Assembly (NCBI RefSeq): GCF_014697475.1
Contig: NZ_JACJRV010000010.1
Location: forward strand, 105,269-169,268
Origin: Nostoc sp. FACHB-152
GTDB taxonomy: Bacteria; Cyanobacteriota; Cyanobacteriia; Cyanobacteriales; Nostocaceae
Direction of reading: 5' to 3'
Length of the DNA: 64,000 nucleotides
The notes below the pieces were generated by a model that saw only the letters and a program-made list of their open reading frames with translations, was not told the DNA's origin and did no database searches. The position numbers and the translations under genes are program-made. Position 1 is the stretch's first letter; every line of letters starts with the position of its first letter. Of this stretch, positions 31,311-41,400 are shown piece by piece.

Positions 31311-32081
31311 AGCTATAAAATAAAATGCATTTTAAACTTGTAGCTATTGTAAAAAGGGTACTTGGTTTAAGCTCTTTCAGTAACTTGGCTAAAGGTAAGA
31401 TTTTAAGGGCGATCGCTCATACTATTTCACGAAAATTTGGTAATGATAGTGAAACATTTAACCAAAACTGCTGACAATTAAGCCATATAATTAAACTTTC
31501 CAACTATTTGTGCAGAATTAATCTTTTATTTTTGAATATTCCTCATTGGATTTTTTCAGGTTTACTAAAATTGATTAAATATAAGTTAAGGACTGGTAAT
31601 CATTATTAAGGAGGTTATAAAAATAGTTTAAAAGTATTTTTAAATCTTTATAAGTTAAGATAATAAGGTAAATTATATTAATAAAAATCTAGGAACATTT
31701 CTAAAAGAAACTTTAGTACGAATTCAGCACCCAGGAGTCAGAAGTCAGAATTTAGAAGTATCTATAGGATTAGTAAATTGATTTATCAAATATTTATCTT
31801 TATTCTTTAATCATTCTGGCTCCTAAATTTTTACAAACTTTATAATTTCAGAAATCAATTCAAAACTAGTATGGTAATTTTGAGGCTAAAGTAGTTGCTT
31901 TCATAAGCTGCTAGCGAAAAGTTGAATTTTTATTTTTTGAAAATATTTATACAACAGCATACTCAGGGTTATTTGTAAAACAGACTTTGGATGTTGTATG
32001 TAGTTGTAGGATTGTCAGTGAAAATATTTAGAATTTTCAATCTTCTCTGTAAAATTTTATTCCTAAATCAACAAAAAGTTT
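31311..32081. other. AT-rich gene-free region upstream of the SGNH gene
   Basis: No coding sequence is supported. It probably contains the promoter of the gene at 32082, and a short GAGTCAGAAGTCAGAA dispersed repeat near 31736. No further transposase homology seen. Confidence 0.5.
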
Positions 32082-34379
32082 ATGTATCGATTCCAGGTTA
32101 GTGCATACACGCAAACTGGTGAATCTATTGGTCTAGTCGGTTCTACTCTCGAATTGGGGTTGTGGGATATTACTAGATGTGTTCACCTTCGCACAAATGC
32201 CAATCGCTATCCTTTATGGTGGACAGACCTAGAAATTGAGATTCAGCCATCTTTAGAGTCAGGTGATTGTCAGAGAGTGGAATACAAATATGTACGTTTC
32301 GATGCAAAAGGTCGTTGGCAGTGGGAAGCTCTAGGTTCTAATCGTTGGGTGCCAATCAATAATGACGAGGATGCGGGTACTATTGTTGTGGATGATGGCG
32401 CATTCGGTTATTTGCAGCCTTATGGGTTCGGATACATTGAGCAGCCAACGGCGACTACTATCAAGAAACTGCCAGGACAAGAGACAGAAAGTTTAAAAAT
32501 TGTAGTCATTGGTAGTTCTGTTGCTAATGGCCATAAAGCTTGGTTGTTGAAAGGTTGGGTCTGGCTACTAGAGCAAGCTTTGCAGCAAAAATATGGACAT
32601 AGAGTAGTAAATCTGTCAGAGGTGGGAGCCAATGTCAGCAGAACGATCGCCCGATTTGGATCAGTAGTTACGCCAGAACAACCGGATGTAGTAATTATTG
32701 CTTTGTCTCTGGGTAACGAAGGATTAGCTTACTGTCCTCCTCACGAACGGCGGGCGATACAAAGGCGGTTTGAAAGTGGTTTACAGCAGCTGGTGAAAAT
32801 GACACGAAAACTAGGAGCGCGCCCAATTTTGGGGGGTTTATATCCCAATGGCGACTATTCTCCTGAGCATCACTGGCTACTAAAAGATACAAACAATCGG
32901 ATGTTGAATTGGGGTGTGCCGATTTTAGATTGGTTGGCAGCATTAGATGATGGGCAAGGACGCTGGCGAGAGGGTATATCTTTCGACCCAGCCCACCCCA
33001 ACACTATCGGTCATCGCCTGATGTATGAAGCAATCGACTTGCAATTGTTTAACATTAGCAAAGCCGAATTAGCAAAAGAAAAGCAACACTTCTGGCAGCC
33101 GAACGAAATTCCCATTTACCTTGACAATGCAGGCTTTTATGTCTGTGCTTGTATCGAAGAGAAGCGTTTGCGGATCAACAATCCATCAAAATATAGCTAC
33201 ACCATTGCTCCCTATTGGCAAGAACTACAAACTGTACTGCAAGATAAAGCCAGATTGCTTCCAGGTATTTACATCGCCACAAATGCCCCCAAAGGAACAC
33301 TCCCCTTCTTTGCAGTGCAAGAAGATGGCGCGATCGCCACAACTGTAGAAATATCCCCTGGTATTGATATAGAATACAGTGCCGCCTTCAATCTTTTTGC
33401 GCCGAACAACTCACAAGTTTTGTTCTATGACGGGCATCTGGGGATTTTGCAAAAAGACGAGCGCCGTCTTTGGATCATCAACGAATCAGACCACGAGTAC
33501 AACATCCAACCCATGTGGGCAGAAGTACGGAATGCCCTAAAAGCTATGCCAGCAGGTGTCTATGAAGATCCACTGCATCCCGATATTCCTTTCCGCACGA
33601 TGATGATTGGCAATTATGGACTAGAAAGTCGGGTGAAAATCCCACCAAAATCTGCTGTCTTATTTCAATATCAGTGTAAATTATCAGATATCAGTCGTGT
33701 GGCAATTATCCCTCTGGGCGATCGCTGTGCTGTTCGTATGATGCTGTACAAAATGGAGTATGATGGCCCCGCCTTTCCCTTTGATCTGACGCGTACTACC
33801 AATATTGCAGATATTGCAGATATCATCGAAAACGGTTTTTATGATATGTGGAATCCTAGCTTCCTACATTACAATCCGGAGGCAGGCAGAATTTACCACA
33901 GTAAATGGACGGGTTTATCTTTCGCCCACGAAGTTGAAGACACAGACAATCCGAAGAGCGATATGTCTCCCGTTTATGAACGGATGCGCGTTCGTTATAC
34001 AGCACGTTCTCAACGGTTTTGGTACACAATCGAGAACTGCGACCAGGCACTTTTCGTGCGTACAGGAATTGCTAATCGCGGTGGGGTGATTGATTTGGTG
34101 AGCAAACTGGAAAAACAATGCCAGGGTAAACCATTTCAACTCTTGCTACTTTCTCCCCAAGCTAGCGAAGAGTTTTTAAACCTTCCTCATGTGCTGCATT
34201 ATAATGTCGAGTTTAACCCTGATCGGATGTATGACGACTTGGGACATTGGATGTACTGTACAGAGGTGATGCGAGGAATTTTAGAATCCCTTGGCATATC
34301 CAGCAAAAACCTTTTCTGGTGTCCGCCGAATACTCCCAAGGATACTTTAAAACAGGAGAAAAAAACGAGTGCTTGTTAA
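32082..34379 (+). CDS. Multidomain CBM20-like / SGNH hydrolase / duplicated domain / DUF1796 protein
   Basis: 765 residues in four parts. Residues 1-105 resemble a CBM20-like starch-binding domain (GSTLELGLWD, YKYVRFDAKGRWQWE). Residues 138-325 form an SGNH/GDSL hydrolase: GSS (144-146), Gly182, GNEG (211-214) and DPAHPN (302-307). Residues about 346-432 and 447-531 are two diverged copies of one ~90-residue module. Residues 538-750 match DUF1796, a putative papain-like fold, with Cys549 (GDRCAVR), FPFD (566-569) and His616. No signal peptide is seen, so it is probably cytosolic. Substrate unknown; it faces an acyl-CoA synthetase gene. Confidence 0.8.
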   Translation: MYRFQVSAYTQTGESIGLVGSTLELGLWDITRCVHLRTNANRYPLWWTDLEIEIQPSLESGDCQRVEYKYVRFDAKGRWQWEALGSNRWVPINNDEDAGTIVVDDGAFGYLQPYGFGYIEQPTATTIKKLPGQETESLKIVVIGSSVANGHKAWLLKGWVWLLEQALQQKYGHRVVNLSEVGANVSRTIARFGSVVTPEQPDVVIIALSLGNEGLAYCPPHERRAIQRRFESGLQQLVKMTRKLGARPILGGLYPNGDYSPEHHWLLKDTNNRMLNWGVPILDWLAALDDGQGRWREGISFDPAHPNTIGHRLMYEAIDLQLFNISKAELAKEKQHFWQPNEIPIYLDNAGFYVCACIEEKRLRINNPSKYSYTIAPYWQELQTVLQDKARLLPGIYIATNAPKGTLPFFAVQEDGAIATTVEISPGIDIEYSAAFNLFAPNNSQVLFYDGHLGILQKDERRLWIINESDHEYNIQPMWAEVRNALKAMPAGVYEDPLHPDIPFRTMMIGNYGLESRVKIPPKSAVLFQYQCKLSDISRVAIIPLGDRCAVRMMLYKMEYDGPAFPFDLTRTTNIADIADIIENGFYDMWNPSFLHYNPEAGRIYHSKWTGLSFAHEVEDTDNPKSDMSPVYERMRVRYTARSQRFWYTIENCDQALFVRTGIANRGGVIDLVSKLEKQCQGKPFQLLLLSPQASEEFLNLPHVLHYNVEFNPDRMYDDLGHWMYCTEVMRGILESLGISSKNLFWCPPNTPKDTLKQEKKTSAC

Positions 34380-34475
34380 TTTTCAAGCTATAGCAGGGGA
34401 CAGCTTATAGGTGATAGGTGACAGGGTTAAAAGTCTTTGAGTGTCTAAGTTTTCTCGTCTACTGATGTCCTCACA

Positions 34476-35993
34476 CTACTGGCTATCGCTATAATTCAGG
34501 GCTGAGGATGTACGAAATATCTCAACAACTGTCGGCTTAGTCACTTTCCCCATCGCGTTGCGCGGTAGTTCCTCAACTATGAGAATTCGGGTTGGGACTT
34601 TATAAACGGCTAATTGTTCTTTTGCCCATTTTCTAAAAGATTCTAATGTCAATTGGCACTGCGATCGCAATACCAACGCCGCGCAGACTCGCTCACCCCA
34701 CTCAGGATCTGCAACCCCAACCACTGCACATTCCTGAATATCTGGATGCGTTCTGAGTACTTCCTCAATTTCTAAAGCAGAAACTTTATAACCTCCTGTT
34801 TTGATAATATCCACACTCATTCTTCCTAAAATGCGGTAATTGCCGTTCTCAACTATGGCAAAATCTCCTGTGCAGAACCAGCCATCTCGAAATGCTTTAG
34901 CAGTTGCTTGCGAGTTTTGCCAATATTCTAAAAACACTCCAGGGCTTTTGACTTGGATTTCTCCTGGTGAGCCTGGTGGAACTATTTCTCCAGTTTCATC
35001 CACTAATCTAACTTCCACTTGTGGCAAAGGCTGACCTACATATCCTGAGTAACGTTGACCATGTAAAGGGTTTGATAATGCCATGCCAATTTCTGTCATC
35101 CCATAGCGTTCCAGCAGAAAATGGCCGCTAATCTTCTGCCACTTTTCTAGAACTTGAACTGGTAAAGCGGCTGAACCAGAAACCATCAGCCGCATTTTTG
35201 CACAACTTGCTGACATGGTTTTTTGGCGTTCTTTAGAAGCATTTTCCCAAGCAGCAATCAACTTTACATAAATCGTTGGGACTGCCATAAATAAGGTTAA
35301 GTCACTATCGCAAATTCGCTGCCAAACAACTTCTGCATCAAACTTGCTCAACATATGGCATTCCGCCCCAGCCCATAAAGCACAAGTCAGTACGTTAATG
35401 ATCCCATGAATATGATGTAAAGGAAGTACGTGCAGAATGCGGTCGCTAGAAGTCCATTCCCAAGCTGTGATTAAGCTGGTCACTTGAGCTTGGATATTTT
35501 GATGAGTCGTAACTACACCCTTTGCTTTACCTGTTGTGCCGCTTGTATAAAGAATTAATGCACGTCTAGTAATATCTATTTCTGGAAGATGACCAACATG
35601 ATCAAGAAGCGTTTCTGAAGTGAGAATAAATCGTAAATTTTGTTCAGTAGCTAGAGGACGCAGTATATCTTCAAAGTTCGGATGGGCAATGATAATTGAT
35701 GCTCCTGAATTGGTAATCACATACTCTAATTCTGGTCGCGGGTGCGAAATACAAAGAGGTACAGCTATTCCACCAGCGCGCCAAATTCCCCACTGCGTCA
35801 CTACATACTCAAATCCTGGTGGGATCAGAAAAGCAACTCGCTGCTCTTGTAAATCTTCTGTATGATTCAGAAGCCTTGTCGCCATTTGACTTGAAATGTG
35901 AAGCAAATCCTGATATGTAAATGCTCCTTCATCTGTAAAAATGGCTATTCTCTCGTTATTTTCTTCAGCACGAGTAATTAAAGGGAGATTCAC
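34476..35993 (-). CDS. Acyl-CoA synthetase, MatB/ACSF3-like (malonyl-CoA synthetase type)
   Basis: 505 residues of the ANL superfamily. The AMP-binding P-loop LYTSGTTGKAKGVV lies near residue 147-160, the LERYGMTEIGMALSNPL motif near 292, and GDFAIVENGNYRILGRMSVD near 372. The catalytic Lys is in NAMGKVTK near the C-terminus. The MTEIGMALSNPL pattern favours short dicarboxylic substrates such as malonate or methylmalonate, as in ACSF3. It converges with the SGNH gene; a link between them is only a possibility. Confidence 0.85.
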   Translation of the reverse strand: MNLPLITRAEENNERIAIFTDEGAFTYQDLLHISSQMATRLLNHTEDLQEQRVAFLIPPGFEYVVTQWGIWRAGGIAVPLCISHPRPELEYVITNSGASIIIAHPNFEDILRPLATEQNLRFILTSETLLDHVGHLPEIDITRRALILYTSGTTGKAKGVVTTHQNIQAQVTSLITAWEWTSSDRILHVLPLHHIHGIINVLTCALWAGAECHMLSKFDAEVVWQRICDSDLTLFMAVPTIYVKLIAAWENASKERQKTMSASCAKMRLMVSGSAALPVQVLEKWQKISGHFLLERYGMTEIGMALSNPLHGQRYSGYVGQPLPQVEVRLVDETGEIVPPGSPGEIQVKSPGVFLEYWQNSQATAKAFRDGWFCTGDFAIVENGNYRILGRMSVDIIKTGGYKVSALEIEEVLRTHPDIQECAVVGVADPEWGERVCAALVLRSQCQLTLESFRKWAKEQLAVYKVPTRILIVEELPRNAMGKVTKPTVVEIFRTSSALNYSDSQ

Positions 35994-36076
35994 TTTTTTT
36001 TACCAATTTATGCTTTATTTAGTCTAATTACCCAAAGCATATACCAATCTCAAAAGGTACAAACCTGTATGGCACT

Positions 36077-36106
36077 TATAACCTATTCATAACCAATCTG
36101 TAATCC
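36077..36106 (+). promoter_or_regulatory. Candidate Pho box upstream of the metallophosphoesterase
   Basis: Three 8-bp units with 3-bp spacers: TATAACCT (36077), CATAACCA (36088), TGTAATCC (36099). Each keeps the core TAA[C/T]C of the cyanobacterial PhoB/SphR consensus YTTAAYYW. It lies 95 bp before the ATG at 36201. Confidence 0.5.
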
Positions 36107-36200
36107 ACATCCCGTAGTCTAAATTCCTGACTGGAATAGCGTGAGCAAAAGCTATTTATCCAAAATGCGCTCACGGATTTCAAAAATAATCGAGGATGTA

Positions 36201-37322
36201 ATGATTACCAAGCTTAACTACTTAAAGTTTCGACGCGTCAGTACTATACATTCGTTGTGGAAGATTTGTTTATTGGGTCTGACTTTACCGTTTTTGGTAT
36301 CTGCCATCAATAGTTTGGTAATTGCCGGAGAGAACGAGAACGCCAACGCACCATACGAGATTGGACTTTGGGGTGATCTGCCCTACTCGGACGCGCAGGA
36401 GGTTGGCGTAACAAGATTAATCGACGACATGAATTCCCAAAAACTTGCTTTCACTGTCCATGATGGCGATCTCAAAGCTGGTTCTAACAGCCTTTGCGAT
36501 AATGCACTATATACTAAAGCACTCGGCTACTTCAACGCTTTGGAAGCGCCAGCAGCCTTTACGCCAGGGGACAATGATTGGACAGACTGCGATCGCCCTT
36601 CAAATGGCGGATTTAACTCTCTCGAACGCCTCGACTACGAGCGTGACGTATTCTTCAGCACGAATTTCTCTCTGGGGCAGCGTCGGCTAGCTCAAGAAGT
36701 GCAGACAGAACCGTTGTGCCTCGGTGTCAACGGTTCTGTACCTTGCGTTGAGAACCGCCGTTGGACGGTTGGCAGAGTTACCTATGCAACACTCAACATT
36801 CAAGGCTCGTGCAATAATCTCTGCGATACTGCCCCTGATCCAGAGGAATACAAGGCGCGGAACGCAGCAAATATTGCATGGATGAAAGAGACTTTTAGAG
36901 TAGCAAAAGAACGCAACTCGGCAGCAATCATGTTGATTTCCCAAGGTAGTCCTGGGTGGGATCTGAGCGACCCCACCAGAGCGCCTTTGCGTAATCCGAG
37001 GACTCTCGTGCAAACCGATGGACAACCTGATGGCTTCAAGGACTTTCTATTAGCATTGCGCGACGAGGCGATCGCTTTCCGTAAGCCAATTGCTTATGTA
37101 CATGGGGATTCGCACTACTTCCGTATTGACAAGCCATTTTTAGATACTCAAGGCAGACGACTGGAGAACTTCACTCGTATCGAGACATTTGGCAACAATC
37201 AAGCGAATGGCACCAACGATGTACAGTGGCTGAAGGTAAGCGTCGATCCTCGTAGCCGAGAGGTGTTTTCATATCAGCCACAGATTGTTCCTAGCAATCG
37301 AGTAGCGGTTCCGGCTCCGTAA
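36201..37322 (+). CDS. Secreted calcineurin-like metallophosphoesterase
   Basis: 373 residues from ATG 36201, which has GAGG 5 bp upstream; the longer frame to GTG 36141 lacks a ribosome site. A signal/anchor segment lies at about 20-42 (KICLLGLTLPFLVSAINSLV). Metallophosphoesterase motifs follow: GDLPY (Asp59), HDGDLK (87-92), PGDNDW (122-127) and, late in the protein, HGDSHYF. Probably hydrolyses phosphoesters outside the cytoplasm. Together with the Pho-like box this suggests phosphate-starvation use. Confidence 0.78.
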   Translation: MITKLNYLKFRRVSTIHSLWKICLLGLTLPFLVSAINSLVIAGENENANAPYEIGLWGDLPYSDAQEVGVTRLIDDMNSQKLAFTVHDGDLKAGSNSLCDNALYTKALGYFNALEAPAAFTPGDNDWTDCDRPSNGGFNSLERLDYERDVFFSTNFSLGQRRLAQEVQTEPLCLGVNGSVPCVENRRWTVGRVTYATLNIQGSCNNLCDTAPDPEEYKARNAANIAWMKETFRVAKERNSAAIMLISQGSPGWDLSDPTRAPLRNPRTLVQTDGQPDGFKDFLLALRDEAIAFRKPIAYVHGDSHYFRIDKPFLDTQGRRLENFTRIETFGNNQANGTNDVQWLKVSVDPRSREVFSYQPQIVPSNRVAVPAP

Positions 37323-37331
37323 AATCAAAAA

Positions 37332-37352
37332 CCACCTACGTCATGTAGGTGG
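37332..37352 (+). terminator. Hairpin after the metallophosphoesterase
   Basis: CCACCTAC and GTAGGTGG form a perfect 8-bp stem around GTCAT, starting 10 bp past the stop. There is no T-run, so termination is uncertain. Confidence 0.5.
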
Positions 37353-37670
37353 AGAGAGCTACGAGATTATGGGCATCAAAACCCACCATTTGACCTACAG
37401 TTATGTTTTATATTTTATTTGAGTAGCGAACAAAGTACTAGATTTAAATCAGTTTTAAAATATGCATAAAATATTGATTAATAATATTTATTCTCTGCAT
37501 TTAATAATTTTTAAACTTAAGTTTTAAAAAATAAGTTTTAGGATTTTTTACCTTTAATTAAATTTAACTTAAACTCATAATTTTAGATTTAGCTATCTGG
37601 GAGTATAAAAACTACTTCGCAGGTTGACATAAGTTTAATAGCGATCGCAGGAATTTAGCTTGAGGTAAAC
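37353..37670. other. AT-rich spacer before the PEP-CTERM gene
   Basis: Very AT-rich with runs of TTTAA. A HIP1-like octamer sits near 37641. Nothing coding is seen. Confidence 0.5.
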
Positions 37671-38195
37671 ATGAAATTAGTTACCAGATTAACTTTAGTT
37701 GCCGCTAGTTTAGCCGTGAGTTTGGCGACTGTAAACCAGCAAGCAGCAGAAGCAGCTACTATAAAATATGCTTTTAATGTCAACAGTGATATATTCGGTG
37801 GTAATGGTATTTTTAATTTTGATGACTCAAATTTTAGTGATGAAGCTATTCCCACAGCCCCAGTTCAGTTACTAAATTTCACATTTAATAGTAACCCTCA
37901 GACTGTGTACACTCAACTGGATGATTTTGACTATCCAGAACTAGGGCCAGTGGTATTTCAAACTGTAACAGGTCGTTCACCTGTTGGGTTGTCGTATTTA
38001 TTTAACGATCAAGCTGACTCTACAATCAGTTATGAAATTTCTGGATATGATTTTATTGTAGGCAACCAAACTTTAACTGATGCAGTTTCGTATACTGCCA
38101 TTCCTGAACCTGCAACTTTAGTTGGCACTTTAACTATTTGTAGCATTGGCTGGCTCACCTCACGAAAAGTTAAATCAGCCAAAAAAGCTGCTTGA
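37671..38195 (+). CDS. PEP-CTERM sorting-signal protein
   Basis: 174 residues. The N-terminal signal peptide (MKLVTRLTLVAASLAVSLAT, cleavage near AAEAAT) and C-terminal sorting signal (IPEPATLVGTLTICSIGWLT followed by SRKVKSAKKAA) are both clear. Such proteins are handled by exosortase and often go to the envelope or exopolysaccharide. The mature part is Asn/Asp-rich and beta-predicted; function unknown. Confidence 0.85.
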   Translation: MKLVTRLTLVAASLAVSLATVNQQAAEAATIKYAFNVNSDIFGGNGIFNFDDSNFSDEAIPTAPVQLLNFTFNSNPQTVYTQLDDFDYPELGPVVFQTVTGRSPVGLSYLFNDQADSTISYEISGYDFIVGNQTLTDAVSYTAIPEPATLVGTLTICSIGWLTSRKVKSAKKAA

Positions 38196-38230
38196 AATAT
38201 AAACAACTATTAACATTTTAAGTTCAATTT

Positions 38231-38263
38231 AGAAGCCTGGTTTCTTCGAGAAACCAGGCTTCT
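38231..38263. terminator. Perfect 15-bp-stem hairpin
   Basis: AGAAGCCTGGTTTCT and AGAAACCAGGCTTCT pair exactly around TCG. It lies 36 bp after the PEP-CTERM stop, serving as a terminator or a dispersed palindrome; this type recurs in Nostoc-like genomes. Confidence 0.6.
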
Positions 38264-38281
38264 GTAACAACTATCTTTAAC

Positions 38282-38440
38282 TTAACGTGAGTTCGATGAA
38301 CCTCTCCCCAACCCCTCTCCGACGCGAAGAGGGGCTAAAACATTGTGATATTTCAACGAAAGATAAGGGTTTCAAAGCCTCTCCCCCTGTGGGGGAGAGG
38401 TTTGGAGAGGGGTTTTTTAGCTCCGTCGAACTCACGTTAA
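38282..38440. mobile_element. MITE-like element with 15-bp terminal inverted repeats
   Basis: Perfect terminal repeats TTAACGTGAGTTCGA (38282-38296) and TCGAACTCACGTTAA (38426-38440) enclose 129 bp with nested inverted segments of the CCCCTCTCC type and no coding frame. A second copy starts at 63888 in inverted orientation. Confidence 0.75.
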
Positions 38441-38455
38441 CTTAACCGTATTTGG

Positions 38456-41400
38456 TTAGTGGGGTTGTGTTGATATTGACTCTGATTTTGCTAGTAATTG
38501 TGCGCGATTTTGGCGGAGATCAGCATGGCTACGTTCTGTGGGATAAGGTATATTTTCGCCTTTAATCCCAGACCAAAGCACACGGTTAAATTTCTCAGGA
38601 TCTAACTTGTCTTCAACTTCAAAGTAAAAGTCTTTAGTTGCTTGCGCCCACCATTCTTTGTTATGCAAGGATGGTAAAGCAGCCGTCTTTTGGACATTAG
38701 GATCTTTGCAAGCTGGGACAAGGTTAGGATCTACAGGTGCAGTACACAAGTTACCAGGTACAACTGCGGTGTAGGGTGTAAAGTTAGGCTCTCTAGTAAA
38801 AGCATCGGACATTGGCTTGGCATTGGCATCATTCATACCTAAATAGCCAATTCCCAATAAATCTTCCATTGTCCGCACTATGCTAACAGTATTGTAGTTA
38901 GTGCTGACCAGTGCCTTGCGCTTGGTGTAAGGTGAAATGATGTAAGCGACTGAGCGATGACTATCTACGTGGTCAGGGCCATTTTGACAATCATCTTCTA
39001 GAATAACGATCGCCGTCTCTTTCCATACAGGAGACTTGGAAATTTTCTCTACCAACAAGCCGACAGCATAATCGTTATCAGCCATTTGCAATGGTACAGT
39101 ATTTAACCCAGCTACAGCATTGTTAAAGTCGCCAAAGTGGTCGTGAGGCAAACGTACCATTGTCAGGTTAGGCAGTGTATTATTAGCCAGATATTTATCA
39201 ATATCACGCACAAACTCGTTGTAGAGATAAACATCCGAGTTTTTCATGTCGTAACCCCGGAAATAGTTGTCGGTTTTATCCAACAATACATTTTTGGCGG
39301 CTACAGCTTGCTGAATGTTGTCAGCAGCAGGTGTTGGGGAGATGGGAATATAAAGTGGATTGGTAGGATCGGGTTTTGTAGCATCTGCTTGACTAGTGCT
39401 GTAGTTACCGTCAGTGTAGAAACCATAATTGCGTACAGTCTTACCAGCACGCAAAGCCGCATCCCAAAGATAACCACCAACAGCATTTGCTGATAATTCA
39501 CCGTCTCCAATGGGTGCATTGACATCCTTAGTTCCTGGCAAAATTGACGACTGACCGGAAGGATCTAAAACTCCTGTCACCCGTGCATTAAATTGGGAAG
39601 GGTTAGAGTTAGTCTGTGGTAACGCAATATTGATATTGCGGTTAGTCCCTTCGTAATCGTAGGTCAAACCGTTAAACCCAGCATTACCATAGAGTACGGA
39701 CTGCGTTTTTTCGGTGTAATCAGTAGTTCTTCCGTAAGTAGACCAGTTCCAACCTACACCACTAGACTCACCAGAATCGTAGAAGTTATCAAAGGTGACA
39801 AAATCTAGAGCTAGCTTGTGATGATTGGGGGAAATGGGTTCTGGCAATAAAGTTAAAGCAGGGTCGCCGTTACCAATAGGTAAATCACCTAGCACTTGGT
39901 CATAGGTGCGGTTTTCTTTCAGCACATAAATAACGTGCTTAATCTTCCCTTGCAAAAATCTCATTGTCCGGTCGGGACGGCGATTATCAAAACCGTTGTT
40001 TCTGTCTACTTGGCGGGTAAGTGAAGCTAAAGTGCTACCATTAGGAACTGGAATAACTGCAATGCCAGCTTTTTCTAAAGCCCAGTTATATTCGTTTCTA
40101 AAGGTAGTGTTGCGGGCTTCACCTGCGGGCGTGGTGCGGCTTTGAGAAGGGTTGGGGCCGGAATTACTCTTGGCGTTGACCACAAAGAGTTTTTTACCAT
40201 CTTGGCTGACACTAACAGAATTAGGATACCAGCCAGTAGGGATGCGTCCAGCTACCTGACCGGAGCGTAAATCCACCACAGCAACAGCATTCTCACCACC
40301 TAAAGTAGTGTAAAGTGTACGACCATCTGGACTGAGGGCTATGGAGTTGGGATTTGCCCCTTTGTATTTATCTTTGGGTCGAGACAGGGATATAGTCTGA
40401 ACAACGCTATTGCTATTGGTATCGATGACGGAAATTGTGTCACTGTTACCGTTGGCTACATATAGTTTCTTTTGGTCAGCCGACAGTTGGATGTTGTTGG
40501 GTTGGCTACCTACAGGGATGCGGGTAATTGTACCAGAGGCAATGTCAACAGCTACTACTTCGTCATCGCGCTGACTGCTGACAAAAACTTTACCGGCTGC
40601 ACTATTTGTATTCTTAATGGCGACATCAAAGGGGAATTCCCCAGTTGCTATTTTATCGCCTGGTTTAACGAACTTAATTTCTTGAGTTACCTGACGATTA
40701 GCAGTATTAACTAGTGAGATAGAGTCATTCTCAAAGTTAGCTGCTACTAGAGTATTGCCATCTTGACTAACTGCTAGACCTGCAACAACTGCACCTGTGG
40801 CTGCGGCATTAGCAGGTGTATCCTTTAACAAACCACCGTTGTAAGTTGGAAAGGGGGCGGTTTGGTTAGGGTTATGCCCTAAAAGAATAAATGGTGCATC
40901 TGGGACAAATTGACTACCGTTAGCAGTGTAAACATAAACGCGATCGTCAATACCACCGGATACATAAAAGCGTGAGCCATCTTTTGCCCACGCCAAACCA
41001 TTGTAGGTATTGGGGATATTAATTTGTTGCCGCTTAACTAATTTCCCACTGCTGACATCGAAGACAAATACCCATTCCGCTTTGCGGGTGGTTGTACTAG
41101 TGGGTTGACCTGTTGCTGGGTCTAACACCGGATAGGTGAGATCCGCACCAGTATTTTGATCTCTAAAGTTTTGGTTGTAGCCACTGGTTAGCACCAATAG
41201 AGTTTGACCATCGGGGCTGAGGGCTGTAGTGACTGCTTCTGCTGCATCAGCGTTATTATCGGCACGCAAACCAGTAGCTAGACGTGCAAAAGTTGAGCCT
41301 GGAGCAGCAGCAGGTGTAATTATTTGTCCTGTGGGAAGCAATGCTCCACCTTCGGGTAGTTCACCAACACGGCTATTAGCAAGCTGGGCTGTGACTATTT

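Noticed and set aside
37545..37590. Pho box upstream of the PEP-CTERM gene
   Set aside because: TTTAATTA and TTTAACTT occur but with 10-bp spacing and no third unit; expected in such AT-rich DNA.
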